64,000 nucleotides of DNA from Paragyromitra xinjiangensis (GCA_038503065.1 JBCAMK010000013.1:434001-498000), one strand, 5' to 3'; numbered from the stretch's first letter, positions 36,792 to 49,248 are shown. Numbers and translations are program-made. The notes: a model not told the origin generated them from the letters alone.

Positions 36792-39700
36792 TCATGATGT
36801 CTTCCTCGCACTGAACCCACTCATCTCACTCATCCTCCTATCCCTCACTCGCCCTCTTCCCATAATTCCCATTTTCTTAACTTCTCCTACCCTCCTCAAG
36901 AGGTTCTGCAATGCTATTCTGACATCTGGCCCGGGCTCTCTGTTCAGCAATTCGACAGCGAGGGGGTAGAACGTGTCAACATGGTGATCAAAGTCCTTCT
37001 CAGGGAAGTTTGTATAGCCCTCCATTACATCCACCACTACTGGCCTCCAGGCGACGATGTTGCGTTGCTGCGTTTCCTCATCGAGAATAGCGTAACCACG
37101 GATGATATCCACACACAGCCTGTAATACGCTGTCAATATATTGCCTTCCTGCGCAAGTGAGGAAGGTTTAAAACTTACGGGATCAGAGCGGATTCGATAG
37201 CAGCTCTGCTTTCCCTTCGCTCCCGCTGGTCATCATGATACATCCTCAGTAGAATGCTAACGTATGTCGATGCACTCCCACTTTCTTGTTTCAGCAAGTT
37301 AGGAGGCTGTTTCATGAAACCTTCTCTCCAGAGTTTCATTCGCAGTTCTTTGTCAGAATTGAAGCGTCTTGCGAAGGTAAAGCTCTTTTTTAACAGCCCC
37401 ATCAACCTTAGCAATTCCTTCGACGGGATCTCGTTATAAACGGCGTCATTTGAGAAAAGCTCTGATACTGTCTCGATGGTAAGGAGTTGAAGCACACACT
37501 TCGTGATGATCTTGTTGAAGAAACGTCTTCTGGCAGCGGTTACAACAGGCTGTTGCGTCAACTGCTGCGGGCGGTAATCTTCTAGATCGTTTGACTGAGG
37601 TAATTGCGCTGCTGATCGTTCCCGGCTTTCCTCAGGAGATTTCTCAGATCTATCGTCGGGTAGGATAGGTGATGAGAGACCATTGATTTTTAGAGCATTT
37701 TCTTCTTCTGGCTCTTCCTCCATCATAGCCTCGTTAAGTATGCTCTTTGTTTCGCCTGGAGGAGATGTTTGCGCGCTTGACCCACTAACTGATCTCCCAC
37801 CTTGGGTAGTTGCAGAGAAAAGTTGATCCGCAGTGGTGGTCTCGAACAGCTTCACGAATGCTGAAACAACCTTTGTCCAGTGCTCAGGCCGCAATTTCTT
37901 CACACTTTGCAAGATCAGCTGCTGCAAGCATGAGGAACCTATCCTTGCAATCGTATCGTTCTCCTGGCAGATACACGTGACCAATAAGTCGAGGAATCCA
38001 TCTAACATTCGTTCCAAGAGGTCGAAGTAGTGAGTAAACAGAGCAATCAAGTTCCTCAGCGCCTGGATCATGGTGGTCGAAAGCCACATCCCAACCGTCT
38101 CTTGGGTGCTAAAGTGTATCATTTCCGACCGTGATTTGAGGACCATGAAGATCGGGAAGAGTAATTCGTGGCAGATAGTATCCCAAAAGTCCGGAGGGAA
38201 GTCACCACCATACTTGACCAGTGTGTCGAAGAGATACCCAAGTGCTCTCGTTCGGGCTTCAAGATCTTCTCCAGTCATCAGGATATCATGGAAAGCGAAC
38301 AACACCGGAAACCAGAACTTCACCATCGGATCCTCCTTAATGGTCCGGACTACACCCGTCGCTGGTGCATTGGGGTCGTCGCTCAGGCCACCAGGACTCA
38401 TCCTTGAAAGGGGACATTCTGGACAAGATAGCATACGCGGAACCGTGGTCTTCAATGTCTCGATCGCCTGGAGTGATATTTTCTGGAACCGGTGATTCTT
38501 TGCGAATTCTGTCAGACAAACAATCATATCCGCAAAAGCTCCCTGTGAAACGATAACCCCGAAGCGAGTGCTGTAAATCTTCCGGACATTTTCAAAAGCC
38601 AGATTCACGATCTGATCATAATTCTCCTTTGCGGCATACGTAAAGGTTCCGAACATTGTCCGCCAGCCAGACTTAATGTTGTTTCCCCGAGCTTGCAGCA
38701 TCTGGCTCAAGCATCGTAAAACCTAAAAGACCAAAATCAGCCAACTCCGTTGTATCCCTTACGATATATCATGCTACTCACCATATCCTTAACCGGCACT
38801 ACCGAGTTATTCGCCATGACGTGCTCGAAAGGCTTCAAGAAGTCCTTCTGGAATTTGAAATGCGGCAACTCCTCGATCTCCAAAAACCGCATCGACAGCT
38901 GCCTCAACGAATCCAGCGCAAAGAACACCACACTTGTATTCGAGTGACACCCAACCTGGTTGAAATGCTCTCCGAGGATACTCCACAGATTACTCCACTC
39001 CACCCTGATTCTCCCCATATTGTAGTAACTGATCTCAACTAACTTCTGCAAACTGAACATCCTCGGGTGCTCGCTCTGCCCACTGGATTGAATCTCTTGC
39101 CATGAAACCTCACTTAGTGCCCTAACAAACTCTACAATCGCTTCTCCGTTAAGCTTGCTGGTATTTGCGAAAATCTTATCAACAGCGATGACAACCTCTC
39201 TTGACCGACTCTCTTCTGCGACTTCGGCAACATAGTGTGTATTAGTAGTTGTCCTAGGACGTGAGCGAGCAGGCCTTGTTGACTGCATGGAGGCCCTGGA
39301 CTTCGTGTCGCTGTCAGGGTGGACTATGCGGCCTTTGGTAACATCTGGCACCGAGCCTTCGTCCACGCCAGAGGAAATAAGTTGGAATCGCTCAAGTTGG
39401 CTGATACATGTCAAAACGTCTCGCCATGAACTCTTGAGTAGATTGCCCTCTGTTTGTGCAACGTCTAGGAGAACCTTGAGTGCCTCGACATTCTTTGCCT
39501 TCATCTCACTCAAGTTATTCAGATGCGTAAACTTTGCAAGCGCAGAGACAAACGCAATCCTGGAGGTTTCTAGATCGAAGAAACAAGCCACCCTGATTGC
39601 CAGTTTGAACCCCTCCATACACAGCCGAATCATCTCCGTCTCATTAGAATCCTGGGCTGCCCCAGAAAGTCCAGAAAGGAAAGACATCCATGTGACTTCA

Positions 39701-42700
39701 AACATAGGGCCAACATGTTTCGATGAAGACGCCGCAATATATCTCGACAAAGCCGGCCTTGGGCCATTCCGCCTTTGTGCCTTCAGCAAAGTTTTGAACA
39801 ATTGCTACACCTAATTAGCCCACTCCAACTTCGACCCCAACTCCACTCCCACTCACCTCAGTCTTATTTGCCATCTCTTCACTCGCCTGCACATAAGCCT
39901 CCCTCTCCAGGTCCCTCCCCGCATTAGCCAACACCCTCCCAATTCCCTCCACAATCCCACCGCTTGGCTGCATCATCAGCTCTAACCGCGCTGCTTCCCT
40001 TTCCCCCTCGAGCACAATCTCGTTGTTCCGAATCTCCTCGTAAATACTTAGTAAATAATCATCCGGCAAATCCGCATTATCATTGATGCCCCTATTATTC
40101 TTCAGAAAATCCTCCGGGCTCATCCGTGTGTTCCCCTTGAGCTTCGAAGAATGCTGATCCGTATTTAACATGATAACAGAGTACGCAAGCACATACGCCG
40201 TGTCCGCATTCGCGAACGCATTCGGATTACCAGAGATGTACCGTTCAGCAAACTTCAACATAAAACGATCAATTTTCTGCGCCTCTCCGGGAAGCCGGAA
40301 GCTCTGTAGGAAGCGTCGAAGGGCGTCAACAAAGCGCATACGTGCGAACTCCATCTTATCTACGAATGCGTGCATAGCGGCTACATTCTCCGGCTCTGCT
40401 TCACCGAGGTACTCTCCGATCATTTTCTTATCTAGTGCGTTATTGTTGATTAATAGGAATTCAGCGATATGTTCCGGGGAGTCGCTTGTGATGAAGCCAT
40501 GTTCGATAAGCGCCTTGATGCCGCGCTTAGGCTTGAAGTTAAACTTCCTAATAGCTTCCACAAGGGCGGTTTTGCGTTGTTTGGCTCTCTCAAGTTGGTT
40601 AGGGTCGTCGACGAGAGCATTGACTCCGCTGAGGTCGGCTGGGGAGAGGGTTCTTTCGAGTTCCGGATGTGGGGTTCCTACTGTGGGTGTGCCGACTGTG
40701 GATATTCTTGGTGATATGTAGCTGTTATCTAACGAATCACGCCCTTCGTCTGACTCCCTTCCAGCGGATTCTTGGAGAGCATCGACAAATCCTTTCTGCG
40801 ACCAGGCAACAAGAGATTGTAGGACATTAACCAGACATTCGAGAGATTGGCGTTTTAGTGTGTATTCCACAGGGAAAGTGGGGTCCATGTTGGATGATGG
40901 TGTGGAGGATATAGTTGCAGTTGATAGAGATGGGGGTAGTGAGAATCCATGGCGATTAGATGATGCAGCCTTCTTACGTTCTTCGCCGTATTGCTCCTGT
41001 TGCTGCTCCGTGATGTGAACCTGGGTTGCAGTAATCCTCGAAAGATGCTCGATAATTCTAGCAAAGTCAGAAGTGCTTCGTGTGATCTCCTCAGAAGTTG
41101 ATATTACCTCTGGAACATATTATCTAGAGCCGACCTATCGCAATCATAATTAAGATAAATCTCAACCAGTGCTCTAGGATCTGAACAAATCCTCTCCAAC
41201 ACGCCTAGAAGATACTGCTTCTGCTGAACACTCGAATGCTTATTATCCAGAATATTAAGATAAATCTCCTTCAAAAACACTTCAATCTCTTTCTGTATAC
41301 CCTCTGATTAGCATCTACTATGACCACCAAACAAAAATAACAGAGACCAACCTTAAGCATAACCCTCATATGGCTCATGATCAACCAAAAGATCTCGCAG
41401 CAAACCTCAAACACCAATCCCACCGCACTCGCCGCATTCCGACTCAGAGATAGACACAGATACTGCTTAACGGCATGGATGAAACCCGTTGCCTCGGCAC
41501 TACTGGAACTCCTGATGGTACTCGACGGGGACACAAATACCACCATGTGGGTTTTCAAGATAGTATGTATCAAGTGTAAACTCAACAACTTACTCCTCAT
41601 ACCGTGGCTCTTAAGGTCCGCAATCTGCTCTGGCGGTAGTGTTTTAATAGAGAGCTTACACATCGCTCTGAACACCAAAAACGCATCCTTAATGAAGATC
41701 TCGTCTTCGTCGTCTTCATCTGACGGAACATGAGATCCACTCAGAGCTTGATCGGGTCGGGTTGTTCGCGGGGACCGGGTTACGGTAGTAGGAGCGTTAT
41801 CTGCGATTCTCTCGTCGTCGAAACTTTTTCGGTTCTCGAAACTCTGTAGAGTGATTTTCTCGTGGCTTCGGTTGTCACCTCCGGTTGCGGGTATTTCTGC
41901 GTCAGCAAGACTATCCACGTCTCCTACTTGTGAGCTGATACTTTCGCCTATAGTGGACGCTAGAGCGTTGAGAGCAGTGGGGCTTTCGCTGCGTTTGTCG
42001 CTGTTCGCTGCCAGGCTTGCTTCTTTCATTGAGATCCGGATCTTGACTCGCTCAAACACAGTATGTACCATCTGTGTTAGGGTTCCTTGCGCCGTCATCT
42101 GGTTCGGGCTATTTCTTGATAGCAGGAAAATATTATAGGTCTGTCGGACCGCCTTCAGAAGTCCAGCTCCATGCACAATCGTCTTATCATTCAACACGGC
42201 CGCAAGAAGCGCCTTTATGATCTGCAGTTGGACTTGATCCGGTGTTGCATCACCCTGGAAGCAATCGCAGATAGTCTCAATCGCCTTCTCAATCAACGGT
42301 ATCTCCGGTTGCGGTGGCTTCTGGCGCCCGCGCCCTTCCTCCGTGCTAGATGTAGGTGCCGGGGGTGCCGGGGGTGCTGGCGCGATTGAGAAGTAGGAAT
42401 AGCTTATCAGCTTTCCGATGCAATCTAATGCTGTGGTGATAACTTGGGTATTTTGAACCATACATGCCATCTGTAATGGCTCGAACACGACTGCTGGATC
42501 TGGCGGTAGGCTAGGGGCTGCATCTCTAATGGCTGTTAAGGCTCTCTGTACAGAGTCCGCTAGTGACTTCCGACGTTTCCCGTCTTTTGAAGACCCGATT
42601 GATTCAAGTGCCTGGACGACAAAGACCATCGAGGAGAGGGTTGGCTGGCCAGCGCCGTTATTTGTAGATAGCGAGGCGGAAGATATACGTTTATTCGCAG

Positions 42701-43223
42701 TACTCGTAGGAGCGTTACGGGAAGGTGAGCGCCTAGGAGTAACGGGTGTCTGTGGCTCAAGCTGACCGGATGAAGATGGACGAGCGGTTGAGATGGGTAT
42801 AGGGATTCCAGCTTTAGGGGCAACTGGGGATGGATCCGGAAGAGGTGGTAGCTCTCGGTCTCGTAGATCTGAAGCCTGGATAGAAGGTAGAGATGGTTTT
42901 CCTCCCTCTGGCTCTGGCGGCGATTCACCCACCTCTTCCGAGGGCTCCACAACAGTTGGAGGGGCAGCTGTCCTGGGCTCAGGCTCGGGTTCGGAAGCTT
43001 CGATCTCCTTCTTTTCGGTGGGTGCGGACTCGTTCGCGTCGGATATCTTGACTTCTGTGAAGCTTTCTTCCAATTGATCTCCATTTGAGCCGCTCGGGAG
43101 GGCGGGTTCGGTGGGTTCTGTTGCAGCTGTTCCATCGGTAGGAGGTATAGATGGAGCCTCAACGTCAACCTGCGCAGTTGCAGCATCCGCTGGAGGAGTT
43201 CCGAGGTCGGTTTCGTCGGACAT
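36792..43223 (-). CDS. SEC7: Arf guanine-nucleotide exchange factor Sec7 (BIG type)
   Basis: Trans-Golgi ArfGEF that activates Arf1 for vesicle formation. Six exons (43223-41352, 41292-41108, 41057-39857, 39804-38782, 38722-37179, 37119-36792), 2,050 residues, the family size. Order: Pro/Ser/Thr-rich acidic N-terminus; DCB region (from about 205); HUS box region with the AEFLxx-type helices and conserved YLNYDCD motif in exon 2; SEC7 catalytic domain about 847-1030 (KRGIKALIEHGF, FRLPGEAQKIDR with glutamic finger E944, FANADTAYVLAYSVIMLNTD); then HDS1-4 armadillo-like regions to the C-terminus. Start choice: ATG at 43223 (MSDETDLGTPP); the frame is open upstream to 43367, so a longer N-terminus is possible but less likely. 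Confidence 0.96.
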
Positions 43224-45380
43224 GGTCACGGTCCGGGTGACCGGTGTTGTGGGTTTTCCTTCCTTCCTTCCTTTCTTGTTCCGGACGTCGAGACAGGACT
43301 GGTTGGGATGTTCAGCTGGTGTTCTGGACGGGGGGACAGATTCGGAGGTGATGCTGGGGAAAAACAAAAGTTCAGTTCAGGTCCTGCGGTTGATGCAGCC
43401 CACTTGGAAATTAAAAATAGATGGGCTCTGGCAGAAACGGATTGCTCAATTTACATTCGTCGGAATGGGATACGGCTTCTGTCAGCCTCTTCTCTGCATT
43501 TCCGATTTCCGGAGTTTCATGCATGCGCTATTCCGTCTTGGTAGATTTGTATCCATTCTGACGCGTGGCCGTTGGGCAGAGTGTCGTTCCTTGAAACGTC
43601 GGGAAATGCTTACTTGTGCAATAAAGGGGAGATCATATTACGATGTTGGAAAGTCCGCATCTGGGCAGGCAAAAGCAATGCTTCTGATGTCAAAAATAGA
43701 TTTCTCCCTCAAGTGTGAAATAATATTAGAGCCAGTACTCTAGTCGAGCATTTTCATCTATGAATTACAATGACTAAACATGTACATATTCCTTATGTGT
43801 ATCTTGCCGGTAACAGCACTAATCGAAGTCATAAAATAAGAATGAAAATGAATTGATCGTAACGCTAGGAACCGACAAAACCTATCCACAACCATAAACA
43901 GGACTACCTAGTCACACAAACCGACGATAGTGTAATGCCTTGTAGTTATCTCGAATCCAGCTAACTAATAGTCAGCAAGCCTTGAATCGGCTGCCTCGAG
44001 AGTTCTCGAGAGAGCAACATGGTCATTCTCCATCCTAGTCATTTCCCAGTTAGATAATTTCGGAGCCTCTTCAAACGGAAGACCTTTCATGTGAAATAAC
44101 GTATGGGAGCCCCGGTTATGACTAGTTACTGGCTAAGCGCTTCATCTATTCAACCCTGTTAGCAAACCATTGACTTTAGCTATCGTAGGCCAGTATTGCC
44201 TAAAACACACCTCAACCTAATCCCAAATATACTGTTCCACGTAGGGGCTTTCACCACCTTGAAATAAACCGTCAATACATCGCTTGTCTGCCAATAAATT
44301 TTCCTCCCTCACCAGCTCACAACACTCTACAAATACCCCACCCGTGACTTTTTTTCTCAAAACAGTCCCAACCCCTCAATCGAGAACCGGGTGAGCGAAG
44401 TACGCTGCTCTCTAATTACCTCCAAATGATATACCGGCGACCTTTCAGCAGAGTCTAGAATGTCCCAAAGACATAGCTGCAATAGCATATCCGAATATAA
44501 GTGGGTCTATATTGTGTTCTTCTAGTAAACACCCGAGACAAGTTATCTACCGATGGTCCTTGCGTGACTCTTAAGCCCAATAACACGGTTCTCTCCTTCC
44601 AGTGGTGTCCATAGAAATAATCTTATGATAGCAAATTCTAGCAGCGGGTTCAGTACAATGCCGAACGGGTATCTAGACTATTAGCCTCTACCACAACAAG
44701 GGCAGAAGTGGAACCTACATCACCGAACCAGATCATAGTCTGATATCCTGAAAACATTGAATCTCAATACCGTATGTTTGTTTCGATTTCAATGCTGTTC
44801 TAGTAACCCTTGTAGTTTTTGAAATGCTATTCCGTTCAGAATGCCAATCTGTCATCCCAAAACACAGTAAATTCCTCGTTAATAAATGTGGGGTTTGGGT
44901 GTTGTAGCTAGGCCTAAATATCTTGTTTAGTCCTCATAAAATTCTCGGACGTAATGTTTTTGATTGCATATTCCATAGTTGACACTACCAGAAACGGCAG
45001 TTTAATACCTGGCATCCAACCAGCTCAAGTGATCTGAGTAGATGGGAAGTCGGAAATAAATATTGTGATTCTTCCTCGACATTGGTGTCAAATGCAGGAA
45101 ACAGCGTGATGGTTGAAATCGCTTCCAGCATTAATCCCACTAGAAAAGCTCAGGGACAGAAATCCCTCGCTGAGAAAGATAAATCACCCATAATGGTCGC
45201 TCGGCGGTGCCTAGACGAACCATGCTCTAGCATGATGCACGAATGATATCCTTAGGCAATTCAGCCCCAACTCTAGTTACTTGGCGTAATTTGTAATAAG
45301 GCTGGGTATTACTATTAGGCCGAATGATTCGTGTTGAAAAGAAAGTGATCTGCAGGTGATCTCTATCTGAATTGCCCATC

Positions 45381-46156
45381 CACCAAGATAAAATGAGCTC
45401 TAGTACCCGGAGAACAGGGAGTGATAGAGCTGTCCGTATTCCAATAGAATATCAGTATAATAAACCCAGTCACCGAACGGATTCATAAAATCCATCAATG
45501 GCAGGAATACGCGCGTCCTGTTATTCGCCGTAGTTAATGTCTTTTCTCGTAGGAAGCTACCATGCTCCAAATTCTCAGGTTTTTGGGTGCCGATCTAGCA
45601 TATCCAAGGTCCGTGTCTTATCCCTTATGCTGGTACTCCGATGCTGCCAACATTTATCCGAGGCTTCGGAGCGGAAGGGGGTGGCTTAGCTGGGGCAGGT
45701 ATTATTCTTCGCCTAGTTCCTAGGACTACCTATGTATCTCTCAGAAATTCATATTGTAGTTTTGAGAATCCAACAACATTAATCATCGCACAGCCCCGAA
45801 TGCTGGTCGTTATTTGGCCCCCACGAAAGTTGGCAGCATTACCAGCATAAGGGATACTACTTTCTCCACCATTGTAGTAATAAGCCTCTGCCGAAGGCAC
45901 CGGATCAAACCTGGGCGATGTGTATTGGGCTATCTATCATGAGGGATTAGCAGATTAGTTATCCAACAAGCCCCAATAAAAAACAGAGGATACCGAACAT
46001 ACCTCTCACGTACGATCCCCATCTACTCAACTTGAACCTATTCCAAAACTTTAAAATATTCCAGCCAGTAAAAGTTTTTACCGCCCCGGCAGTGTAATAT
46101 CCCACCCACACCCAAAACGAGATTCCCAACAACCATAATGCGAAGAACATCCTCAT
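45381..46156 (-). CDS. Doubtful multi-exon gene with one N-terminal membrane span
   Basis: A possible chain: 46156-46010 (MRMFFALWLLGISFWVWVG, one TM; donor GTGAGA), acceptor ATGATAG, exon from 45933 (IAQYTSPRFDPVPSAEAYYY). From there it either stops at 45730 (116 residues in all) or goes on through a 48-nt intron (GTTGTT to ACATAG), a Pro-rich exon and a 42-nt intron (GTACCA to ATGCTAG), then an exon from 45593 to a TAG at about 45403. Phases fit, but the introns are short, several donors are weak, and open stretches of 65-110 codons are not rare. It could be a real small gene, a decaying one, or chance. Confidence 0.22.
45619..45856. repeat. Diverged inverted repeat
   Basis: TATCCCTTATGCTGGTA (17 nt) at 45619-45635 on the plus strand recurs on the minus strand at 45856-45840. 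The next block ATGCTGCCAAC (45641-45651) recurs at 45839-45829. One arm has a 5-nt insertion (CTCCG). The arms are separated by about 177 nt. Confidence 0.7.
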
Positions 46157-46305
46157 GAATAGCCATGTAACCCTCAGTTCTCTGAAAGAACACCATATCT
46201 TCACCCGGCAGCTAGAGCAGCCAACCACTCGACTGAGATAAACACATGACGAGATGGCGATCCTTTGGCATCCCGCTACCACCAACTAATATCTCGATTG
46301 GTACG

Positions 46306-46336
46306 TCGGAGAAGCTTCTGATCGGAGAAGCTTCTG
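46306..46336. repeat. Tandem 16-nt repeat with heat-shock-element-like palindromes
   Basis: TCGGAGAAGCTTCTG at 46306-46320 is repeated exactly at 46322-46336 with one A between. Each copy contains the palindrome AGAAGCTTCT, i.e. GAA-nn-TTC, the Hsf1 recognition pattern. It lies about 150 bp upstream (minus-strand sense) of the doubtful gene's first Met. Confidence 0.6.
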
Positions 46337-47090
46337 GAACACATGTTCCTTCATCCTATTCACCGTAGACCAATGTAGTAGCTTCCCTAGAATAATTCCC
46401 TTACTCCTTTGGCGAACTTGCTATGCAATTAGTAAATGATCAGTAAACTAGTAAACGCAACTTACAGCGTAGGAGACGATTATACGACCGCAGCCCTCGT
46501 ACTTCTAATAGTATAGGATAGCTTATCATGAGTGCATATCAAGCAATGATCCGCTCGTTGGCTTGCTCTTTTCATGTTTTGCGCTGGTGTGCGATGAATC
46601 ATAAGAAGCTAGGATGGTCTGCCTCTGAATTGCTCATGGAGCCTTCGGTTTTCTTGTCGTTACAAGCAGGTATGAAATACACCGAACAATAATCCAAGGC
46701 GCTTTGTCTTTTTTAACGTTGGTGGGAGTAATCCCATCATCATGAGTCCATGTACCCACGGTCATAATTCCGCGACTGCATGAACTCCAAATAATTTCTT
46801 CCGGAGTATTACTTCCGGATCGAATAGACGCAGTAGCTGAATCTGATTCGTATGCTAAAGATACTCTCGGATTAGCGATTGATCTGGTAGCGGTAGATAA
46901 GTTAGATGTGAAACTTACTGGTAATATCAAACTCCCAAGTTCCAAAGGTATCGTGTTTTCTGGGGTTTGTCTGTTTGCATGTTTGAATATCGATTAAGGA
47001 GATGATAAATAAGATTTTCGTCACCCAGGTTTTCTCAGAACTGTAGAAAGATATGATAAATGAGATAATATAGCAGCCAGAACTAAGCAA

Positions 47091-47144
47091 ACGATTTTGG
47101 GATGGTGGACGATTTTAGGATGGTGAACGTTTTTAAGGTGGTGG
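47091..47144. repeat. Three imperfect 18-nt tandem repeats upstream of DUS2
   Basis: Units 47091-47108 (ACGATTTTGGGATGGTGG), 47109-47126 and 47127-47144 differ by a few bases each. They end about 110 bp before the DUS2 ATG, so they are in its promoter or leader. Confidence 0.75.
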
Positions 47145-47255
47145 GAATGAAAGAACGAACAAACAAACCAGCAGCAACCAACCAACCCGGAAAAACCTAT
47201 CTCCGACCGCTGACTCACGCCACCACCCCCCCCATCCACAAACTCTCCCCCAACC

Positions 47256-48587
47256 ATGCAAAAGTTTACAAAAACAACGGCCAGACTCCTCGCCACCATC
47301 ACCCCAATGCCGACCCCAAAATGCGTCCTAGCGCCCATGGTCCGCACCGGCGAGCTCCCAACACGCCTACTATCACTAAAATACGGCGCTGACCTAGTCT
47401 GGGGTACCTTCCTCTCCCCCACTACAATGTACAACACTAACACTTTACAGGACCCGAAACGGTAGATAAAGCTATCATCGGCGCGATCCGTACACCGAAT
47501 AATAGGACAGGCACAATCGATTTCATAAAGACGACCGCCGGGGCGAAGGGAGATGATAAAGTCATCTTTCGAACACTCCCGTCTGTTGAGCGTGGACGAT
47601 TGATATTCCAGCTTGGAACGGCATCGCCGGAGCTTGCGGTGGAGGCTGCGAAGGTTGTTGCTCGTGACGTTGATGGGATTGATGTGAACTCGGGGTGTCC
47701 GAAGGTATGACTACTTGTGTGTAGTGGGGGTTCTTGCTAACTGGGCGTAGCATTTTAGTATTCATGCGGGGATGGGGGCGGCGTTGTTGAAAGCACCGGA
47801 TCGGTTGGTAGCGATATTGGATGCGTTGGTGGCAGAGGTTGGGGTTCCGTTGGGGGTGCCGATTTCGGTGAAGATTCGGTTGTTGGAGACGGCGGAGGAG
47901 ACGGTGCGGTTGGTTAAACGGTTGTGTGGGACGGGGATCTCACGCGTTACGGTGCATTGTCGGACGATACCAATGAGGCCGAGGGAGCCGGCGGTGAGGG
48001 AGGCGTTGGTTGGGATTGTGGAGGTGTGTAGGGAAAGTGGGGTGGAGATTTTTGCGAATGGGGATGTGGACTCTAGGACGCATGCGTTGGAGTTGTATAG
48101 GGAGTACGGGGTGGATGGGTGTATGATTGCTAGGGCGGCAGAGTCGAACATGAGTGTGTTTCGTCCTGAGGGGGCGTTGCCGTGGCGGGAGGTTGCGGAG
48201 GAGTTTTTGAAGACCGCCGTGGGGGTTGAGAGCCATTTTACGAATACGAAGTTTTGTTTGGGGCATGTTATTCCGGGGAAGAGTGAGTTGTATCCGAAGG
48301 TGAGTCGGAGCAAGACGCATGAGCAGATCTGCGAGGTGTTGGGGGTGGCTTATGAGCCTCCGGTTGCGGTTGAGGCGGAGGAGGTGGGGAAGAAGGGGGA
48401 GAAAGTGGGAAGTAAGGCGGTGGAGAAGGCGAAGGTGTCTGATACCGTGAGGGCTGCCAGCGGGGGTGCGGCACCATTGAAGAGTGGGAAGAAGAGTTCT
48501 GTACGTGGGGTCGGTGCGGCCTCAGACATGGCGGGGACAGGGTCAATGACGGAGAGAGAGGCACAGCAGGCTACTGCAGTGGTATAA
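47256..48587 (+). CDS. SMM1: tRNA-dihydrouridine(20) synthase (Dus2/Smm1)
   Basis: FMN-dependent enzyme that reduces U20 of the tRNA D-loop. Exons 47256-47403, 47451-47704, 47751-48587 give 412 residues. Motifs: CVLAPMVRTGELPTRLLSLK and YGADLVWGPETVD (FMN site and the Dus2-specific beginning), IFQLGTASPELA, catalytic cysteine C132 in DVNSGCPKHFSIHAGMGAAL, VKIRLLETAEETVRLVKRL, TVHCRT, and IFANGDVDSR. The N-terminal 17 residues (MQKFTKTTARLLATITP) are basic and Thr/Leu-rich and might be a mitochondrial leader, with a second Met at residue 18. After about residue 335 a low-complexity Lys/Ala/Val tail follows. The coding region has an unusually G-rich plus strand from 47,700 on. Confidence 0.95.
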
Positions 48588-49248
48588 ACTCGTGGGGGTA
48601 ATGTTTCGTTATGTAAAATAGGTCATTGGACAGGCAAAAACATGTAGAATTTGGCGTAGTTAATGTGAGATACGAGGTCACGGTAATAGAAACTATGCTT
48701 CTGTGTTTTTACAAGGGTCCAGTCTTCTCGTATTCGCACACTCTCGTAATATCTTTGATTCCGGCAGGTGTTGGAGAAGTTAAATGACATCAGACAAGAT
48801 GCCAGCACCACAGTTTGACAGCTGTCTGTATCTTAAATTCCCCCGCTCCCGCTTCCCCTGTCTAAAACGTCATCAGCAATTAATACAAGCAATTCCCCTC
48901 TTTCATGCCCTGTAATCTCTATTCTCTCCTCACCGAGCGGATTGTTGACCGATCAGAGTCATAAATCGGAACGAGTGAGCGGGGATGAAGCGCTGAGATC
49001 TCCCACCAGATGAGTCATGCGGGTTGGCTGAGATAAAGGCGGGGCGATTCTCCTTACATGTCGTTACCGCATCCAACTCTGTCTCAATTCCCCACAGACG
49101 TCAGTTTCTCTTTTTTCTGGACGCCACCAATTGGTTTCGTTTCGTTTCCTGTTTGCTTCCTCTCCACCGCCATTCAATTGTCTGAATCGAAGAATCGCCA
49201 AACAACTCACATTCATCTCTGAGTATCTTCAGAATCAATTATTAAATC
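48588..49248. other. Intergenic, DUS2 3' flank and LEU4 promoter
   Basis: Contains a Gcn4/CPC1-type element (49011-49017, separate entry), and C/T-rich patches near 49,100-49,180 before the LEU4 start. No gene. Confidence 0.6.
49011..49017. promoter_or_regulatory. Gcn4/CPC1-type element TGAGTCA in the LEU4 promoter
   Basis: Perfect TGAGTCA, 232 bp before the LEU4 ATG. This heptamer is the consensus of the bZIP activator Gcn4/CpcA/CPC1 that raises amino-acid biosynthesis genes on starvation. A related AGAGTCA lies near 48,955. Site presence is direct; use is inferred. Confidence 0.6.

Larger units (their letters stand above)
43224..47255. other. Gene-poor island with local repeats, SEC7 to DUS2
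   Basis: SEC7 promoter at the left, DUS2 promoter at the right. Between about 43,750 and 46,300 no frame over 110 codons exists on either strand. The stop density of the frames I followed from 44.7 to 45.4 kb is what unselected DNA of this composition gives. Repeats and a doubtful gene are listed separately. Confidence 0.5.

Noticed and set aside
42560..43186. 208-codon frame on the SEC7 strand in another phase
   Set aside because: Shadow of the low-complexity SEC7 N-terminus; SEC7 continuity and family match decide.
44640..45430. Minus-strand frame that reads as 'protein-like' text with scattered stops, at first taken for a RIP-broken pseudogene
   Set aside because: About nine stops in 250 codons is close to random expectation, and other phases look equally plausible; no family recognised.
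46634..46980. Possible minus-strand exon pair (donor A|GTAAGT, acceptor TTTAG) giving a ~100-residue C-terminus
   Set aside because: No credible start or upstream exon, overlaps the DUS2 promoter; not enough support to list as a gene.
47021..47443. 140-codon minus-strand frame overlapping DUS2 exon 1
   Set aside because: Antisense of DUS2 and the 18-bp repeats (which give its HHPKIV repeats).
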